NCBI GenBank assembly: GCA_951812325.1
Contig: OX638294.1
Location: 779,136-843,135, forward strand
DNA length: 64,000 nt
Reading direction: 5' to 3'
DNA from: an uncultured Thermoanaerobaculia bacterium
Lineage (GTDB): Bacteria; Acidobacteriota; Thermoanaerobaculia; Multivoradales; Multivoraceae
Positions 35,694 through 46,523 of this stretch are shown here, piece by piece. The notes under the pieces were generated by a model that ran no database searches, was not told where the DNA came from, and was given only the letters and a program-made list of their open reading frames with translations. A program made the translations under genes and the position numbers. Each line of letters opens with the position of its first letter. Position 1 is the stretch's first letter.

Positions 35694-36227
35694 TCAGTAT
35701 CGGACCAGCGATTCAACCACGTCATAGCCTTCGAGCCGCCTCCTGCCTTCGAGATGCGTCAATTCGACGACGAATCCGACCGCCTCGACCCGAGCCCCGA
35801 CCGACTCGACCAGATCGGCGGCCGCCTTCGCGGTGCCGCCGGTGGCCAGCAGGTCGTCAACCAGGGCCACGCGGTCGCCGGATGACAGGCCGTCGACGTG
35901 CATCTCCAGCGTGTCACTGCCGTACTCGAGCTCGTAGGTGCGGGCCGCCGTCTCCGCAGGCAGCTTTCCGGGCTTCCGGACCGGGACGAAGCCGGCGTTC
36001 AGTCGATACGCGACCAGGGGCGCGAAGATGAAGCCCCGCGCTTCGATCCCGACGACCTGATCGACACGCCGGTCGGCAAACCGTTCAGCGAGCAGATGGG
36101 CCGCCTCGCGCAGCGCCGCCGGCTCCTTGAGCAGCGTCGTGATGTCCTTGAACAGGATGCCCGGCTTCGGGAAGTCGGGCACCTCCCGAATCCAGTGCTT
36201 CAGGCGATTCGCGTTGTCTGATTCCAT
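35694..36227 (-). CDS. apt: Adenine phosphoribosyltransferase
   Basis: The 177-residue type I phosphoribosyltransferase converts adenine and PRPP to AMP. It has the Apt-typical IREVPDFPKPGILFKDIT N-terminus, the GIEARGFIFA segment and the PRPP-binding loop VALVDDLLATGGTA. Length and motifs match standard Apt. The ATG preceded by GAGAAGG is chosen; a longer in-frame start adds 22 unrelated residues. It forms part of a nucleoside-salvage neighbourhood with surE and mtnP on the same strand. Confidence 0.94.
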   Translation of the reverse strand: MESDNANRLKHWIREVPDFPKPGILFKDITTLLKEPAALREAAHLLAERFADRRVDQVVGIEARGFIFAPLVAYRLNAGFVPVRKPGKLPAETAARTYELEYGSDTLEMHVDGLSSGDRVALVDDLLATGGTAKAAADLVESVGARVEAVGFVVELTHLEGRRRLEGYDVVESLVRY

Positions 36228-36299
36228 CGCAGCCTTCTCCGGGTGTGGCAGCGGGCGCCTGGGATCTCTCGGTGCGACACGGACTCTCACCACGGGCCG

Positions 36300-36982
<683 letters not shown>

Positions 36983-36986
<4 letters not shown>

Positions 36987-37759
36987 CGGAGCGCTCCAGC
37001 GAGGCCCGGCAGCACGCCATCGCCATCGACGAGCGCATCCCGGTCCGTCAGGTCGGCGCTGAGCGGAGTGATGGCAACGTAGCCGTCGCGGACCGCAGCG
37101 GCATCCGTGTCCTCGAGGCGTTCCGGTTCGGGCTTCCCCACCAGCCAGTACATCAGGCCGCCCCGCGGATCGTCCTGTTCCACCACCGCGTTGCGATACG
37201 GACGGCGACCGAGCCGCGCGATACGGACGCCGCGCGGCGGATCGAAGGGGAAGTTCACGTTGAGCAGCATCCGGTCGGGAATCCCCTGCTCCAGCAGGGC
37301 CACGATCGCGCGCGCCGCCAGGTCCGCGGCGCGTTCCATGTCCGTGGGCCGGCCCTTCCGATACTCCTGCGAGAAGGCAACCGACGGTACGCCGAGCATC
37401 CTGCCCTCAAGCGCGGCGCCGACGGTGCCGCTGTGGGTCACGTCGTCCCCCAGGTTGACTCCATGGTTGATTCCCGAGACGAGCAGGTCGGGGCGTCGGT
37501 CCAGCAACGCATGGACGCCCAGGTTGACGCAGTCCGAGGGTGTGCCGTCCACCGAGAACCAGCCGTCGCGCACGGACCTGGCGCGCAGCGGTCGGAACAG
37601 CGTCAGGGCCTGTCCGCAGCCGCTCTGCTCGTGCAGCGGGGCCACCACGCGGTACTCGATCGGCCCCCTGGAAGTCACCGCGTCATCGAGCGCCGCCGCC
37701 AGACAGGTCAGGCCCGCAGCCCCCACACCGTCATCGTTCGTCAACAGCAGTCGCGTCAC
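36983..37759 (-). CDS. surE: 5'/3'-nucleotidase SurE
   Basis: The 258-residue metal-dependent survival-protein nucleotidase hydrolyses nucleoside monophosphates. It has the N-terminal LLLTNDDG with metal ligands Asp9-Asp10, then VSGINHGVNLGDDVTHSGTVGAA and PSVAFSQE. The internal GTG is chosen because it aligns with the family start (MRILLSNDDG in E. coli) and has GCGAGG six bases upstream; a GTG 13 codons earlier would overlap mtnP and lacks a ribosome site. It is coupled to pcm by a four-base overlap. Confidence 0.92.
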
Positions 37760-37781
37760 GCCGGGCCTCGCTTCTGGCCGG

Positions 37782-38675
37782 TCACGTGTTGCCGCCACGG
37801 CGAAGGCGCCGGCCCACGATCGGTTTCAGGTCGCGCAGGACGGAGGCCGGGATCACCGACGGATCGGTGATCATGGCGTGATCCAGCGCATTGACGCAGG
37901 GGCAGGACCCCTCCGGCCGCTCCTCCGGCAGCGCCGCGACGATCCGGGCCACCGCGGCCCGGGCAGTGCGCGCGTTCTGTTGCAGCACGGCGAGGACGGC
38001 ATCCACGGTGACGTCCTCTTCCTCCTCGTGCCAGCAGTCGTAGTCCGTGATCATGGCAAGCGTCGAGTAGCAGATCTCCGCCTCGCGCGCGAGCTTCGCC
38101 TCCTGGAGGTTCGTCATGCCCACCACGTCCGCGCCCCATCCCCGGTGCATGAACGACTCGGCACGGGTCGAGAACTGGGGGCCCTCCATGCACACATACG
38201 TGCCGCCCCGGTGAACCACGGCCCCGGCCGCTGCCGACTGGTCGGCGCAGATCTCCATCAATACCGGACAGATCGGGTCGGCGAAGGCGACGTGGACCGC
38301 CAGTCCGTTGCCGAAGAAGGTGTCGGGCCGGTGCCGCGTCCGGTCGATGAACTGGTCCGGCACCACGATGTGGGTGGGCTCGTAGCGGCGTCGGAGCGAG
38401 CCGACGGCCGACAGCGAGATCAACCTCTCCGCCCCCAGCGTCTTGAAGGCATGGATGTTGGCGCGAAAGTTCAACTCGCTGGGAAGGATGCGGTGGCCGC
38501 GCCCGTGGCGGGCCAGGAAAGCGACCCGCCGGCCGCTCAACTCGCCCAGCACGAAGACCTCGGAGGGGCTGCCGAACGGCGTTGTCATCTCGCGTTCCTC
38601 GTGGACCTCGAGCTCCGCCATGCCGTAGAGGCCCGAGCCGCCGATGATGCCCGTCCGGTATGCCTCCGGGCTCAT
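37782..38675 (-). CDS. mtnP: S-methyl-5'-thioadenosine phosphorylase
   Basis: A 297-residue PNP/UDP-family enzyme that splits methylthioadenosine into adenine and methylthioribose-1-phosphate. It shows GIIGGSGLYGM, the phosphate-site LARHGRGHRILPSELNFRANI, ISLSAVGSL and the substrate region YVCMEGPQFSTRAES with GMTNLQEAKLAREAEICY. The released adenine is the substrate of Apt encoded in the same run. The ATG overlaps the stop of the Gfo/Idh oxidoreductase (ATGA). Confidence 0.93.
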   Translation of the reverse strand: MSPEAYRTGIIGGSGLYGMAELEVHEEREMTTPFGSPSEVFVLGELSGRRVAFLARHGRGHRILPSELNFRANIHAFKTLGAERLISLSAVGSLRRRYEPTHIVVPDQFIDRTRHRPDTFFGNGLAVHVAFADPICPVLMEICADQSAAAGAVVHRGGTYVCMEGPQFSTRAESFMHRGWGADVVGMTNLQEAKLAREAEICYSTLAMITDYDCWHEEEEDVTVDAVLAVLQQNARTARAAVARIVAALPEERPEGSCPCVNALDHAMITDPSVIPASVLRDLKPIVGRRLRRGGNT

Positions 38676-39733
38676 CTTCCACCCCCGGCGATCGCCGAGT
38701 TGACGCGCAGCGCCGTTTCGAGTGCCCGCCGACCCGCCTCACCGTCGACGTACGCGGCCGAGCGGCCACCGCAGCGGTCGAGAAACGCCTCCAGCTCCCG
38801 GCGCAGCGGCTCGCCGCGCTCCACCTCGAGGTCGGCCGGCAGGATGCGCCCGGCCGGGCCGCCGGCCGAGGCAGACGGCGCCGTGGCCGCGCCGCCCGCC
38901 GTGGCAGACGCAGATGGAGCCGTGGCCGGCCTGCCGGCGGCATCGGCGCCCACTCTGCGAAACCCCCGCACCGTCTGCTCCCGGTAGTCCAGCGAGTGGT
39001 ACCGGTCCTCGAAGAACACCCGCAACCGCCGGACCCGCTCGGTCGACACCCGCGACGCGGTGAGGTTCGCGACACATCCCGACTCGAGTTCGATCCGGGC
39101 GTCCGCGATGTCGACCCGGTCGGACAGGACGTCGATCCCGACCGCCCGCACTTCGCGGACCGGACTCGGATCTAGAGCATGGAGGATCTGCAGATCGTGA
39201 ATCATCAGGTCGAGCACCGCGTCCACGTCCAGGCTGCGGGGACTGAAGGGCGACAGCCGTTCGACTTCAAGGAAGCGCGGCCTGTGGCCCGAGACCAGAA
39301 GGGCCTGAACGGCGGGATTGTAGAACTCGACATGGCCGACCGCCAAAAGCACTCCCCGCGCCGCCGCAGCCGCGACGAGCGCGTCCGCCTGCGCGAGGTC
39401 GACCGCGATCGGCTTTTCCACCAGGACGTGGACTCCCGCCGCGATCAGGCGTCCCGCCACGTCCAGGTGATCGACCGTCGGCACGGCGACCACGGCTGCG
39501 TCGACGGTCCGCGCCAGCTCCTGGAGTCCACCGGCCACCCGGGCGCCGTGCTCGCCGGCAACGTCTCGGGCCCGGGCCGCGTCCGCGTCGAGCACGAACA
39601 CCGACTCGGGAACCAGCAGGTCGGCAAGGAGACGAACGTGATGGCGGCCCATCGCGCCGGCGCCGACCACCCCCGCGCGGAACCCGGACGGCGCGATCCG
39701 CGCTGCCCGTAAACCATCCCCTCCGACCGTCAT
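38672..39733 (-). CDS. Gfo/Idh/MocA-family oxidoreductase
   Basis: A ~353-residue NAD(P)-dependent sugar oxidoreductase with Rossmann motif GVVGAGAMGRHH near residue 22, AVVAVPTVDH and the family signature LVEKPIAVD. The C-terminal half has LDLMIHDLQI. A low-complexity insertion with two ATAPSASA units lies before the last helices. It follows lpxA on the same strand; in several lineages a Gfo/Idh gene beside lpxA is GnnA, which makes the 3-keto intermediate of diamino lipid A. A GnnB aminotransferase is not seen here, so this role is only a possibility. The start is uncertain (no clear ribosome site). Confidence 0.82.
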   Translation of the reverse strand: MTVGGDGLRAARIAPSGFRAGVVGAGAMGRHHVRLLADLLVPESVFVLDADAARARDVAGEHGARVAGGLQELARTVDAAVVAVPTVDHLDVAGRLIAAGVHVLVEKPIAVDLAQADALVAAAAARGVLLAVGHVEFYNPAVQALLVSGHRPRFLEVERLSPFSPRSLDVDAVLDLMIHDLQILHALDPSPVREVRAVGIDVLSDRVDIADARIELESGCVANLTASRVSTERVRRLRVFFEDRYHSLDYREQTVRGFRRVGADAAGRPATAPSASATAGGAATAPSASAGGPAGRILPADLEVERGEPLRRELEAFLDRCGGRSAAYVDGEAGRRALETALRVNSAIAGGGR

Positions 39734-39859
39734 CGGGCGCACCGATGCACCGCGGCCGCGACCCGGCCTGGTCGAACCGGCTCGCCGACTCCCGCCGTCA
39801 GGACGGACTCCCGCTCTCCCGGGCGCCGGGCGCCGGCGCCGCGCAACATCGCGCAGCGA

Positions 39860-39932
39860 GTGGCGCGGCGCGAGGCTCGGGCGAGTTGAAGGCAGGAGCC
39901 CAACATGGAGTCCGGGACACTAGGAACCGGCG
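39860..39932 (-). repeat. Dispersed post-stop repeat, copy 2 (diverged)
   Basis: The segment covering the lpxA stop and its 3' flank contains GTGGCGCGGCGCGAGG and CCAACATGGAGTCC. It aligns, with substitutions, to the repeat copies after the TPR membrane gene and after aspS. It is the most diverged of the three. Confidence 0.4.
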
Positions 39933-40732
39933 CCCCGCGAGCCGCGGCGCGCCGAGCGGATGAAGCCTCTGGAGGAGCCGCGAACAAAGGCGATCAGCGC
40001 GTCCACGTCGGCGTGCCCGGCATGCCCGGCGTCGAGCTCCTCCAGGGCCTGGGTCCGGTTCCGCCGCGAACGCGTGAGGACCCTCACGGCGCGCTCGATC
40101 GCCCGCATGTCATCCGGCGACTTCCCCTTGCGCTCCAGGCCGATGCGGTTGACGCCCATGCACGCCGGTTTGATTCCGACCGTGGTGCAGAACGGCAGTG
40201 CGTCCTTCGTGATCACGGAGTAGGCCCCGATGTAGGCGTGCCTGCCCACCCGGCAGAACTGATGAACGGCCGAGAAGGCGCCGATCACCGCATCGTCCTC
40301 CACCACCACGTGTCCGGCCAGAGTGCCGGCGTTCGTGAACACGGTGCGGCTGCCGACCTCGCTGTCGTGGCCGACATGGCTCTGGGTCATGAACAGGTTG
40401 TCATCGCCGATGCGGGTTTCGCCGCCGCCGAACGCCGTTCCCCGATTGATCGTGCAGAACTCCCGGAACTGGTTCCGGTCGCCGACCAGCAGGCGGCTGC
40501 TCTCCCCCTCGTACTTGAGGTCCTGGGGATCGAAACCGATCGCCGCATGAGGGAAGACGCTGTTCTCCCGACCGAGCACGGTGGCGCCGCAGATCGTCGC
40601 GTGGGCGCCGACCTTGGTGCCGGCGCCGACCCGGACACCGGCGCCGATCACCGCAAAGGGACCCACGACGACGCCGTCGCCCAACTCGGCGTCCCGGTCG
40701 ACGATGGCCGTCGGGTGGAGTTCGGCCGTCAT
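39920..40732 (-). CDS. lpxA: Acyl-ACP--UDP-N-acetylglucosamine O-acyltransferase
   Basis: The 270-residue left-handed beta-helix enzyme catalyses the first step of lipid A synthesis. Hexapeptide repeats begin at IVDRDAELGDGVVVGPFAVIG. The catalytic His is His122 in SHVGHD (His125 in E. coli), and the C-terminal GVNRIGLERKG is typical of LpxA. It follows fabZ by 34 bases in the lpxD-fabZ-lpxA order common to diderms. Whether it uses the GlcNAc or the diamino GlcNAc3N substrate is not determined here. Confidence 0.94.
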   Translation of the reverse strand: MTAELHPTAIVDRDAELGDGVVVGPFAVIGAGVRVGAGTKVGAHATICGATVLGRENSVFPHAAIGFDPQDLKYEGESSRLLVGDRNQFREFCTINRGTAFGGGETRIGDDNLFMTQSHVGHDSEVGSRTVFTNAGTLAGHVVVEDDAVIGAFSAVHQFCRVGRHAYIGAYSVITKDALPFCTTVGIKPACMGVNRIGLERKGKSPDDMRAIERAVRVLTRSRRNRTQALEELDAGHAGHADVDALIAFVRGSSRGFIRSARRGSRGAGS

Positions 40733-40766
40733 GGCAGCCGCCGCGGCATCTGCAGCCGCCGAGCGT

Positions 40767-41233
40767 TCACGCCGGGGCCATCGCGGAGGTGCAGATGGCC
40801 TCCACCGTCAGTTCGCCGTCCACGGTCGCCCGGCCCCGGAAGCGTGAATGCCAGGTCCGCAGGCGCAACGACTCGACCTCCATCCGCAGCTGATCGCCAG
40901 GGACGACGGGCCTGCGGAAACGAGCCTTCTCGATGCCGGTGAAGAAGAGCACCTTCTGATCGCGATCCTCGATCTCGTGCAGCAGGAGCAGCGCCGCCGT
41001 CTGCGCCATCGCCTCGATCACCAGGACTCCGGGCATGATCGGATTGCCCGGAAAGTGACCGTCGAAGAAGGGCTCGTTCCGGGTCACGTTCTTGACCGCC
41101 ACAACCCGCCGGCCCGGCACCAGCTCCAGCACCCGATCGACCAGCAGCAAGGGATAGCGGTGCGGCAGCACGGCCGCGATCCAGCGCGAGTCGAAGGGGC
41201 CCAGGGGTACGCCGCTCCCGCTCTGCTCTTCGC

Positions 41234-41237
<4 letters not shown>
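40767..41237 (-). CDS. fabZ: (3R)-hydroxyacyl-ACP dehydratase FabZ
   Basis: The 156-residue hot-dog-fold dehydratase of fatty-acid synthesis has catalytic His61 and Glu75 in [20 protein letters not shown], preceded by [13 protein letters not shown]. The GTG start overlaps the lpxD stop (GTGA) and has GGGGAG upstream. It competes with LpxA and LpxD for hydroxyacyl-ACP, which explains the conserved clustering. The open frame runs far upstream in antisense of lpxD, but the family starts here. Confidence 0.95.
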
Positions 41238-42343
<1,106 letters not shown>

Positions 42344-42396
42344 GAAACGAGCCTACCGGAAGCGCAGACGGCCGCAGGACCGGACCGGGCCCCAGT

Positions 42397-42501
42397 GCGC
42401 TCAGCCGATCGCCGCGATGCGCGCTCACCGAAGGTCTCCCGGTCGGCGCCTTCCAGGGCCTGGCGGGCCTCAGGGCGCTCAGCCGATCGCCGCGATGCGC
42501 G
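42397..42501. repeat. Two identical 27-bp direct repeats in the divergent lpxD/propeller promoter region
   Basis: Copies at 42397-42423 and 42475-42501 are identical over 27 bases; each contains GCTCAGCCGATCGCCGCGAT. They are 78 bases apart, start to start. The interval between lpxD and the oppositely oriented propeller gene is 287 bases. Phased identical repeats in a divergent control region suggest a regulator-binding site or a recent local duplication. Confidence 0.6.
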
Positions 42502-42630
42502 GGCCGGAGGTGAACGGGGACGCCGCGCTCCGCCGCGAACGCGATCACGGTCCGTACGGGCGGACCGGATACGATGTGCATTCCCGCATTCAGCCCGACG
42601 CGCCTTGAACCACCTGGAGCTCTACCTGCG

Positions 42631-44022
42631 ATGAAACCTCCGACCGCGGTCCGACTTCGCCGCCACGCCCTTCCCGCCGCTGCCTCGCTGGCACTCGCCG
42701 TCGCGGCTCTCAGCCTCGCCGCACCAGCCCAGGCCTCGGACAACTGGCCCCAGTTCCGCGGCCCCGGCGCGAACCCGGCGGTCGAGGACAACCCGAACCT
42801 GCCGGACCGCTGGAGCCGGACGGAGAACGTCGAGTGGGTGACCGAGGTTCCGGGCCTCGGCTGGTCGAGTCCGATCGTCTGGGGCAACCGGGTCTTCCTC
42901 ACCGCCGCGGTCGCCGAGGGCGACTTCGAACGCCCGCAGGCCGGGCTCTACGCCCCACGCGGCCGCAGCGAACCGCCCCAGGCGACCCACGACTGGCGGG
43001 TCCACTGCCTGGACCTGACGACCGGCGAGATCGTCTGGAGCCGCTCCGTCAAGACGGGAATTCCCGACTTCCCCCGTCACCAGAAGCACACGTACGCCTC
43101 TGAAACTCCGGCCACCGACGGCGAGCGGGTCTACGTCCGCTTCGGCGACCTCGGCGTCTACGCCTTCACGATGGACGGGACGCAGGTGTGGAGTTTCGAC
43201 ACGCCGTACCGGGAGACGATGTGGGACTACGGTTCCGCCTCCTCGCCGGTCGTCCACGACGATCAGGTGATCATCCTCTACGACAACGAGGAAGAGTCCT
43301 GGATCGCCGCTCTCGACAAGGTCACCGGCGAACAGCGCTGGCGCACCGACCGCGACGAGGTCTCGAGCTGGGCCACGCCGCTGGTGTGGACCAACGAGGC
43401 ACGCACCGAGATCGTGACCAACGGCAAGAACCGCATCCGCTCCTACAGTCTCGACGGCGACCTGCTGTGGGAAATGGACGGCCGCATGTCGTGGGCAGCG
43501 ATCGCGACTCCCTTTGCCGCCCACGACATGGTCTACGTGAACTCCGGCTACTTCCAGGAGCAGCGCCGGCCGGTGTTCGCCATCCGTCCGGGCGCCCTGG
43601 GCGACATCACCCTCGAAGGGGACGCGACCGAGAGCGAGTTCGTCGCCTGGCACCAGCCCAAGGCCGGCAACTACAACACCTCGCCCCTGGTCTACAAGGG
43701 CATCTACTACAGCCTGCTGGACCGCGGCTTCTTCGAAGCGTACGACGCCTTGACGGGCGAGCCGGTGTACGGTCGCCAGCGGGTCGCTCCGCGCGGCGGC
43801 GCCAGCTTCACCTCATCGCCGTGGGCCTACAACGACCACGTGTTCGCGCTGAGCGAGCAGGGCGACACCTACGTCATCCGGGCCGGCGCCGAGTACGAGG
43901 TCCTGCACATGAACAGCCTCGACGAAATGGCCATGGCGTCTCCCGCGGTCGCCGGCGACCGGCTGCTGATCCGCACCCGGTCGAAGCTCTACAGCATCAG
44001 GAACGCGGACCGGACTCCTTGA
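42631..44022 (+). CDS. Exported PQQ-like beta-propeller repeat protein
   Basis: A 463-residue protein with a signal peptide ([22 protein letters not shown]) and a propeller of WD/PQQ-like blades: [40 protein letters not shown] and [12 protein letters not shown]. The NWPQFRGP opening is typical of stand-alone exported PQQ-like repeat proteins in Acidobacteria and Planctomycetes. No catalytic PQQ residues or heme motif can be pointed to, so this may be structural or a scaffold. It interrupts the skp-lpxD order on the opposite strand. Confidence 0.82.
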   Translation: MKPPTAVRLRRHALPAAASLALAVAALSLAAPAQASDNWPQFRGPGANPAVEDNPNLPDRWSRTENVEWVTEVPGLGWSSPIVWGNRVFLTAAVAEGDFERPQAGLYAPRGRSEPPQATHDWRVHCLDLTTGEIVWSRSVKTGIPDFPRHQKHTYASETPATDGERVYVRFGDLGVYAFTMDGTQVWSFDTPYRETMWDYGSASSPVVHDDQVIILYDNEEESWIAALDKVTGEQRWRTDRDEVSSWATPLVWTNEARTEIVTNGKNRIRSYSLDGDLLWEMDGRMSWAAIATPFAAHDMVYVNSGYFQEQRRPVFAIRPGALGDITLEGDATESEFVAWHQPKAGNYNTSPLVYKGIYYSLLDRGFFEAYDALTGEPVYGRQRVAPRGGASFTSSPWAYNDHVFALSEQGDTYVIRAGAEYEVLHMNSLDEMAMASPAVAGDRLLIRTRSKLYSIRNADRTP

Positions 44023-44248
44023 ACACGGGTAGCCTTTCCAGTTGAGTGAAGTCTGGTCAAGTCCTGTCGTTGGTTGGCAGGCGTGTTGCGGGTTCCCGGG
44101 ACAAGACCACGCTCCTCAGGTCTGAGGCGGAGCCTCGTCAGCTGTATCCAGGTTGTCCAGGGCGGGCTATCGGCCGAGTGGCAACGTGACGCTGCGTCCA
44201 TCGGGTGAAAGGCCGCGGCCCCGTAGTGGCGTTCTCTGTTCGGTTGTC

Positions 44249-44800
44249 CTACTCGCCGGGCGTCGCGGGATGGGCGGCGTTGTAGCGCTCGATGATCAGG
44301 TTCGTGATGTCGGCGGCATCGGCCGAGTACAGCAGTCCGCCCTGGAACTTGTTGAAGATCGCCGTGTAGCCGAACTCCCGGCCGACCTGGGCGATGATCG
44401 GCAGGACCGCCTGCTCGATCTCGCCGAATTTCTCGGTCTGCAGCTTCTGCATTTCGCGGTTGGCGTCGTCCTGGGAACGTTGCAGCGCGATCGTCATGTC
44501 CTCGAGCTGCTTCTCCATCTCCGCCAGGCGATCCTCCGCCAGGGTCAGGCGGCCGTCGTTGTACTGCTTCTGCAGTGCCGCCAGCTGCTCCTGCTGACTC
44601 TGTAGCTCCGTCTGCTTCTCGTCCCTGAGCCTGGTCAGTTCCTGGACGGCGACCTGGCCGCGGCCCGACTCCTGGAGCAGCCGCTCGACCTCGATCACCG
44701 CGATCTTGCTCTGGGCGCGGACCGGTGGCGACGTCAGCGCCCCCAGGAGGACGGCAGCCGCGACGAGCGCAGCGCGGGTACCGGGTGTGTTGACTTTCAT
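44249..44800 (-). CDS. skp: OmpH/Skp periplasmic chaperone
   Basis: A 183-residue protein with a signal peptide (AALVAAAVLLGALTSPPVRA) followed by the OmpH/Skp fold: KIAVIEVERLLQES, a long coiled coil with TRLRDEKQTELQSQQEQLAAL, and the C-terminal GREFGYTAIFNKFQGGLLYSADAADIT. It escorts unfolded outer-membrane proteins to BamA, encoded upstream. The first 23 codons and leader are duplicated directly next to bamA 1.7 kb away, showing that DNA was inserted between bamA and skp. Confidence 0.92.
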   Translation of the reverse strand: MKVNTPGTRAALVAAAVLLGALTSPPVRAQSKIAVIEVERLLQESGRGQVAVQELTRLRDEKQTELQSQQEQLAALQKQYNDGRLTLAEDRLAEMEKQLEDMTIALQRSQDDANREMQKLQTEKFGEIEQAVLPIIAQVGREFGYTAIFNKFQGGLLYSADAADITNLIIERYNAAHPATPGE

Positions 44801-44825
44801 GGGGGTCCTCCGTTCGAGTTTGGGG
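44732..44825. repeat. 94-bp direct repeat, copy attached to intact skp
   Basis: The skp leader and first ~23 codons match 46426-46519 at 93 of 94 positions. Together the two copies bracket a 1.6-kb segment that holds two non-housekeeping genes. Confidence 0.92.
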
Positions 44826-44866
44826 TGCGAGTTGCGCGAGCGGCGCGTGCCCCGCTCCTTGTCAAG

Positions 44867-45441
44867 CTAGTACGAGCAGGTGACAGTCACGGTACGAGTC
44901 TCTGGATCCCATTCGGAATCGCAAGTCGGCTCTTCCTCGGTTTCTTCACAGAGGTTGGGATTGTCCACGCACCTGCTCATGGGATCGTCATCGCCACTCG
45001 TCGCCCACAAGACCGCGCGTCGTAGCTGTCTGCAAGACCCAGCACATGCCCAATTTCGTGAAGCAGAACTGGTTTTAGATCTTCGTCACCACAGTTCCGG
45101 CGACCGACTCCGCCCGGCTCGGAGCTGTCTCGCCTAAACCAGATCGTGATCTCATTCCCGGATCGACTCGCACAAGCGTGGGTGCCGATACCACGGACGA
45201 CCCGAATATGAATGTCACCCCACAACCGAGACAACCTCGGAGTACCGCTACAGCTATTCCAAGCGCCTATCGCTTCAACTAGGGCCTGGGGCTCTAGAAG
45301 ACCTGGCGTCGATACTCGGTAGGAACCGGCAACTGAGCCGCCCGTACTGTGCGGGGCACAAGCATCGACTGCCTTCGTCTCTCCTACTGCCAGGAACGCA
45401 GACCAACCCAATACGAACATCGCAGTCCAAGCCCGCCTCAT
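44867..45441 (-). pseudogene. Secreted matrixin-like metalloprotease, probable frameshift
   Basis: The first frame encodes a signal peptide and a zinc site HEIGHVLGLADSYD, i.e. HExxHxxGxxD as in matrixins, then stops early after AMTIP (44977). The adjacent frame continues with TSGDDDPMSRCVDNP and ends EWDPETRTVTVTCSY at 44867. The Met of DPMS would supply the expected Met-turn just after the zinc site. A single-base shift near 45000 therefore probably splits one ~190-residue protein. This could be a true frameshift or a sequencing error. It is preceded by a nine-base gap from the other gene of the insertion. Confidence 0.65.
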
Positions 45442-45450
45442 CGGTCCACT

Positions 45451-46338
45451 TCAGTTCCTGTCATGGAGAGATGGCGACAACGTGGCGCCGCTCGCCCAGA
45501 GCCTATCAACAGAGAGGTAGAACTCCGTCAGACTACCGGGAAAGACGCCTCCTTCCAGTGATCCCTTCCCCGAACGATGCTGGTTCACTGCAAGAGTGGC
45601 GGAATGCAGACGCTCGAGGCTCTCATCCTCACGGACAACGAAGACCTGGCTGGGAACCACCAGGTCGAGGAACGAGCGCGCATCTCCCTCCGGAGGGGCA
45701 AAGGCTCCGATCAGGAGCCTGTCTCCCTCCTCCGGGCGGTAGCCCCCCCACGACTTGAAGCCGCAGAAGATCACATTTCCCGCGACGAACTCGGCGACCG
45801 GAATCGCAAACTCGACCGTTGACGGAAACGGCTTCTCAGGCGGGTAGAGGCTGCCGACGACCGAGACGGTGATCCGGGAAGACGGATTGCCATTGCCGCC
45901 AAAGCCGGGATCGACCCCGGTCACGTAGCCTTCGATGATGCCCTCCGAGGCCGCGACCCACTCGTCGAATCGAGACGGCGGGATCCAATCGGGATTCGCA
46001 TAGACGTGAACCAGAGCATCCTCGGCGGGGCAGTGCCGTCGCGTGGTCACCCTGTCGCCATCCGCGAACCCAAGCTCCTTCGCGGAGCCGTACCTCGCGG
46101 CAAAGGCCTCCATCCACCTGCGTATCGGCGCACCGATGAACTCCGGGCTGCCATACACGACCGGTTTCCCGCTGTCGTAGTTGATCGGGACTGCGTACTC
46201 CACTCTCATCTGCCCGTTCGTCCTGAACACATCGGATGCAGGAATCCAGGCTCTCATGTCTCCTGAGTAGGTCACGGCCTGTCCATGCGCCGACACGCCC
46301 AACAGCGTCATCAGCAAGGCCGCGCTGCACACCCTCAT
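45451..46338 (-). CDS. Secreted protein of unknown function (insert gene)
   Basis: A 295-residue protein with a signal peptide (MRVCSAALLMTLLGVSAHG) and a GGGGAG ribosome site five bases upstream. The frame is also open upstream and fuses with the duplicated skp 5' end, but that is probably incidental. Visible segments include EFIGAPIRRWMEAFAARYG and VIFCGFKSWGGYRPEEGDRLLIG. Four cysteines are present. I do not recognise the family. It precedes the frameshifted metalloprotease gene; both lie in the insertion and have less GC-biased codon use than the neighbours. Confidence 0.68.
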   Translation of the reverse strand: MRVCSAALLMTLLGVSAHGQAVTYSGDMRAWIPASDVFRTNGQMRVEYAVPINYDSGKPVVYGSPEFIGAPIRRWMEAFAARYGSAKELGFADGDRVTTRRHCPAEDALVHVYANPDWIPPSRFDEWVAASEGIIEGYVTGVDPGFGGNGNPSSRITVSVVGSLYPPEKPFPSTVEFAIPVAEFVAGNVIFCGFKSWGGYRPEEGDRLLIGAFAPPEGDARSFLDLVVPSQVFVVREDESLERLHSATLAVNQHRSGKGSLEGGVFPGSLTEFYLSVDRLWASGATLSPSLHDRN

Positions 46339-46425
46339 CGAATCTCCCCACGGTGAACGGCAGGGAACACGGGCTCCGCCGGGCCCGGGACGGTAGCACA
46401 GGCCTCCAGAGCCGCCTGAAGCTCG

Positions 46426-46519
46426 CGTCAGCGCCCCCAGGAGGACGGCAGCCGCGACGAGCGCAGCGCGGGTACCGGGTGTGTTGACTTTCATGGGGGT
46501 TCTCCGTTCGAGTTTGGGG
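46426..46519 (-). pseudogene. skp: Duplicated skp 5' end adjacent to bamA
   Basis: Leader plus the first codons of skp (MKVNTPGTRAALVAAAVLLG) lie 29 bases after the bamA stop, the position where skp normally starts. Identity with the intact copy is 93/94, differing only in the leader. The coding similarity ends abruptly after GALT. This marks the left edge of the inserted segment. Confidence 0.88.
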
Positions 46520-46523
46520 GATC

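Noticed and set aside
42397..42501. CRISPR array
   Set aside because: Only two copies of the 27-mer, with no regular spacer series and no cas genes in the window.
44023..44248. Structured RNA or small gene between the propeller gene and skp
   Set aside because: A short minus-strand frame and some local pairing exist, but no ribosome site, conserved motif or convincing fold was seen.
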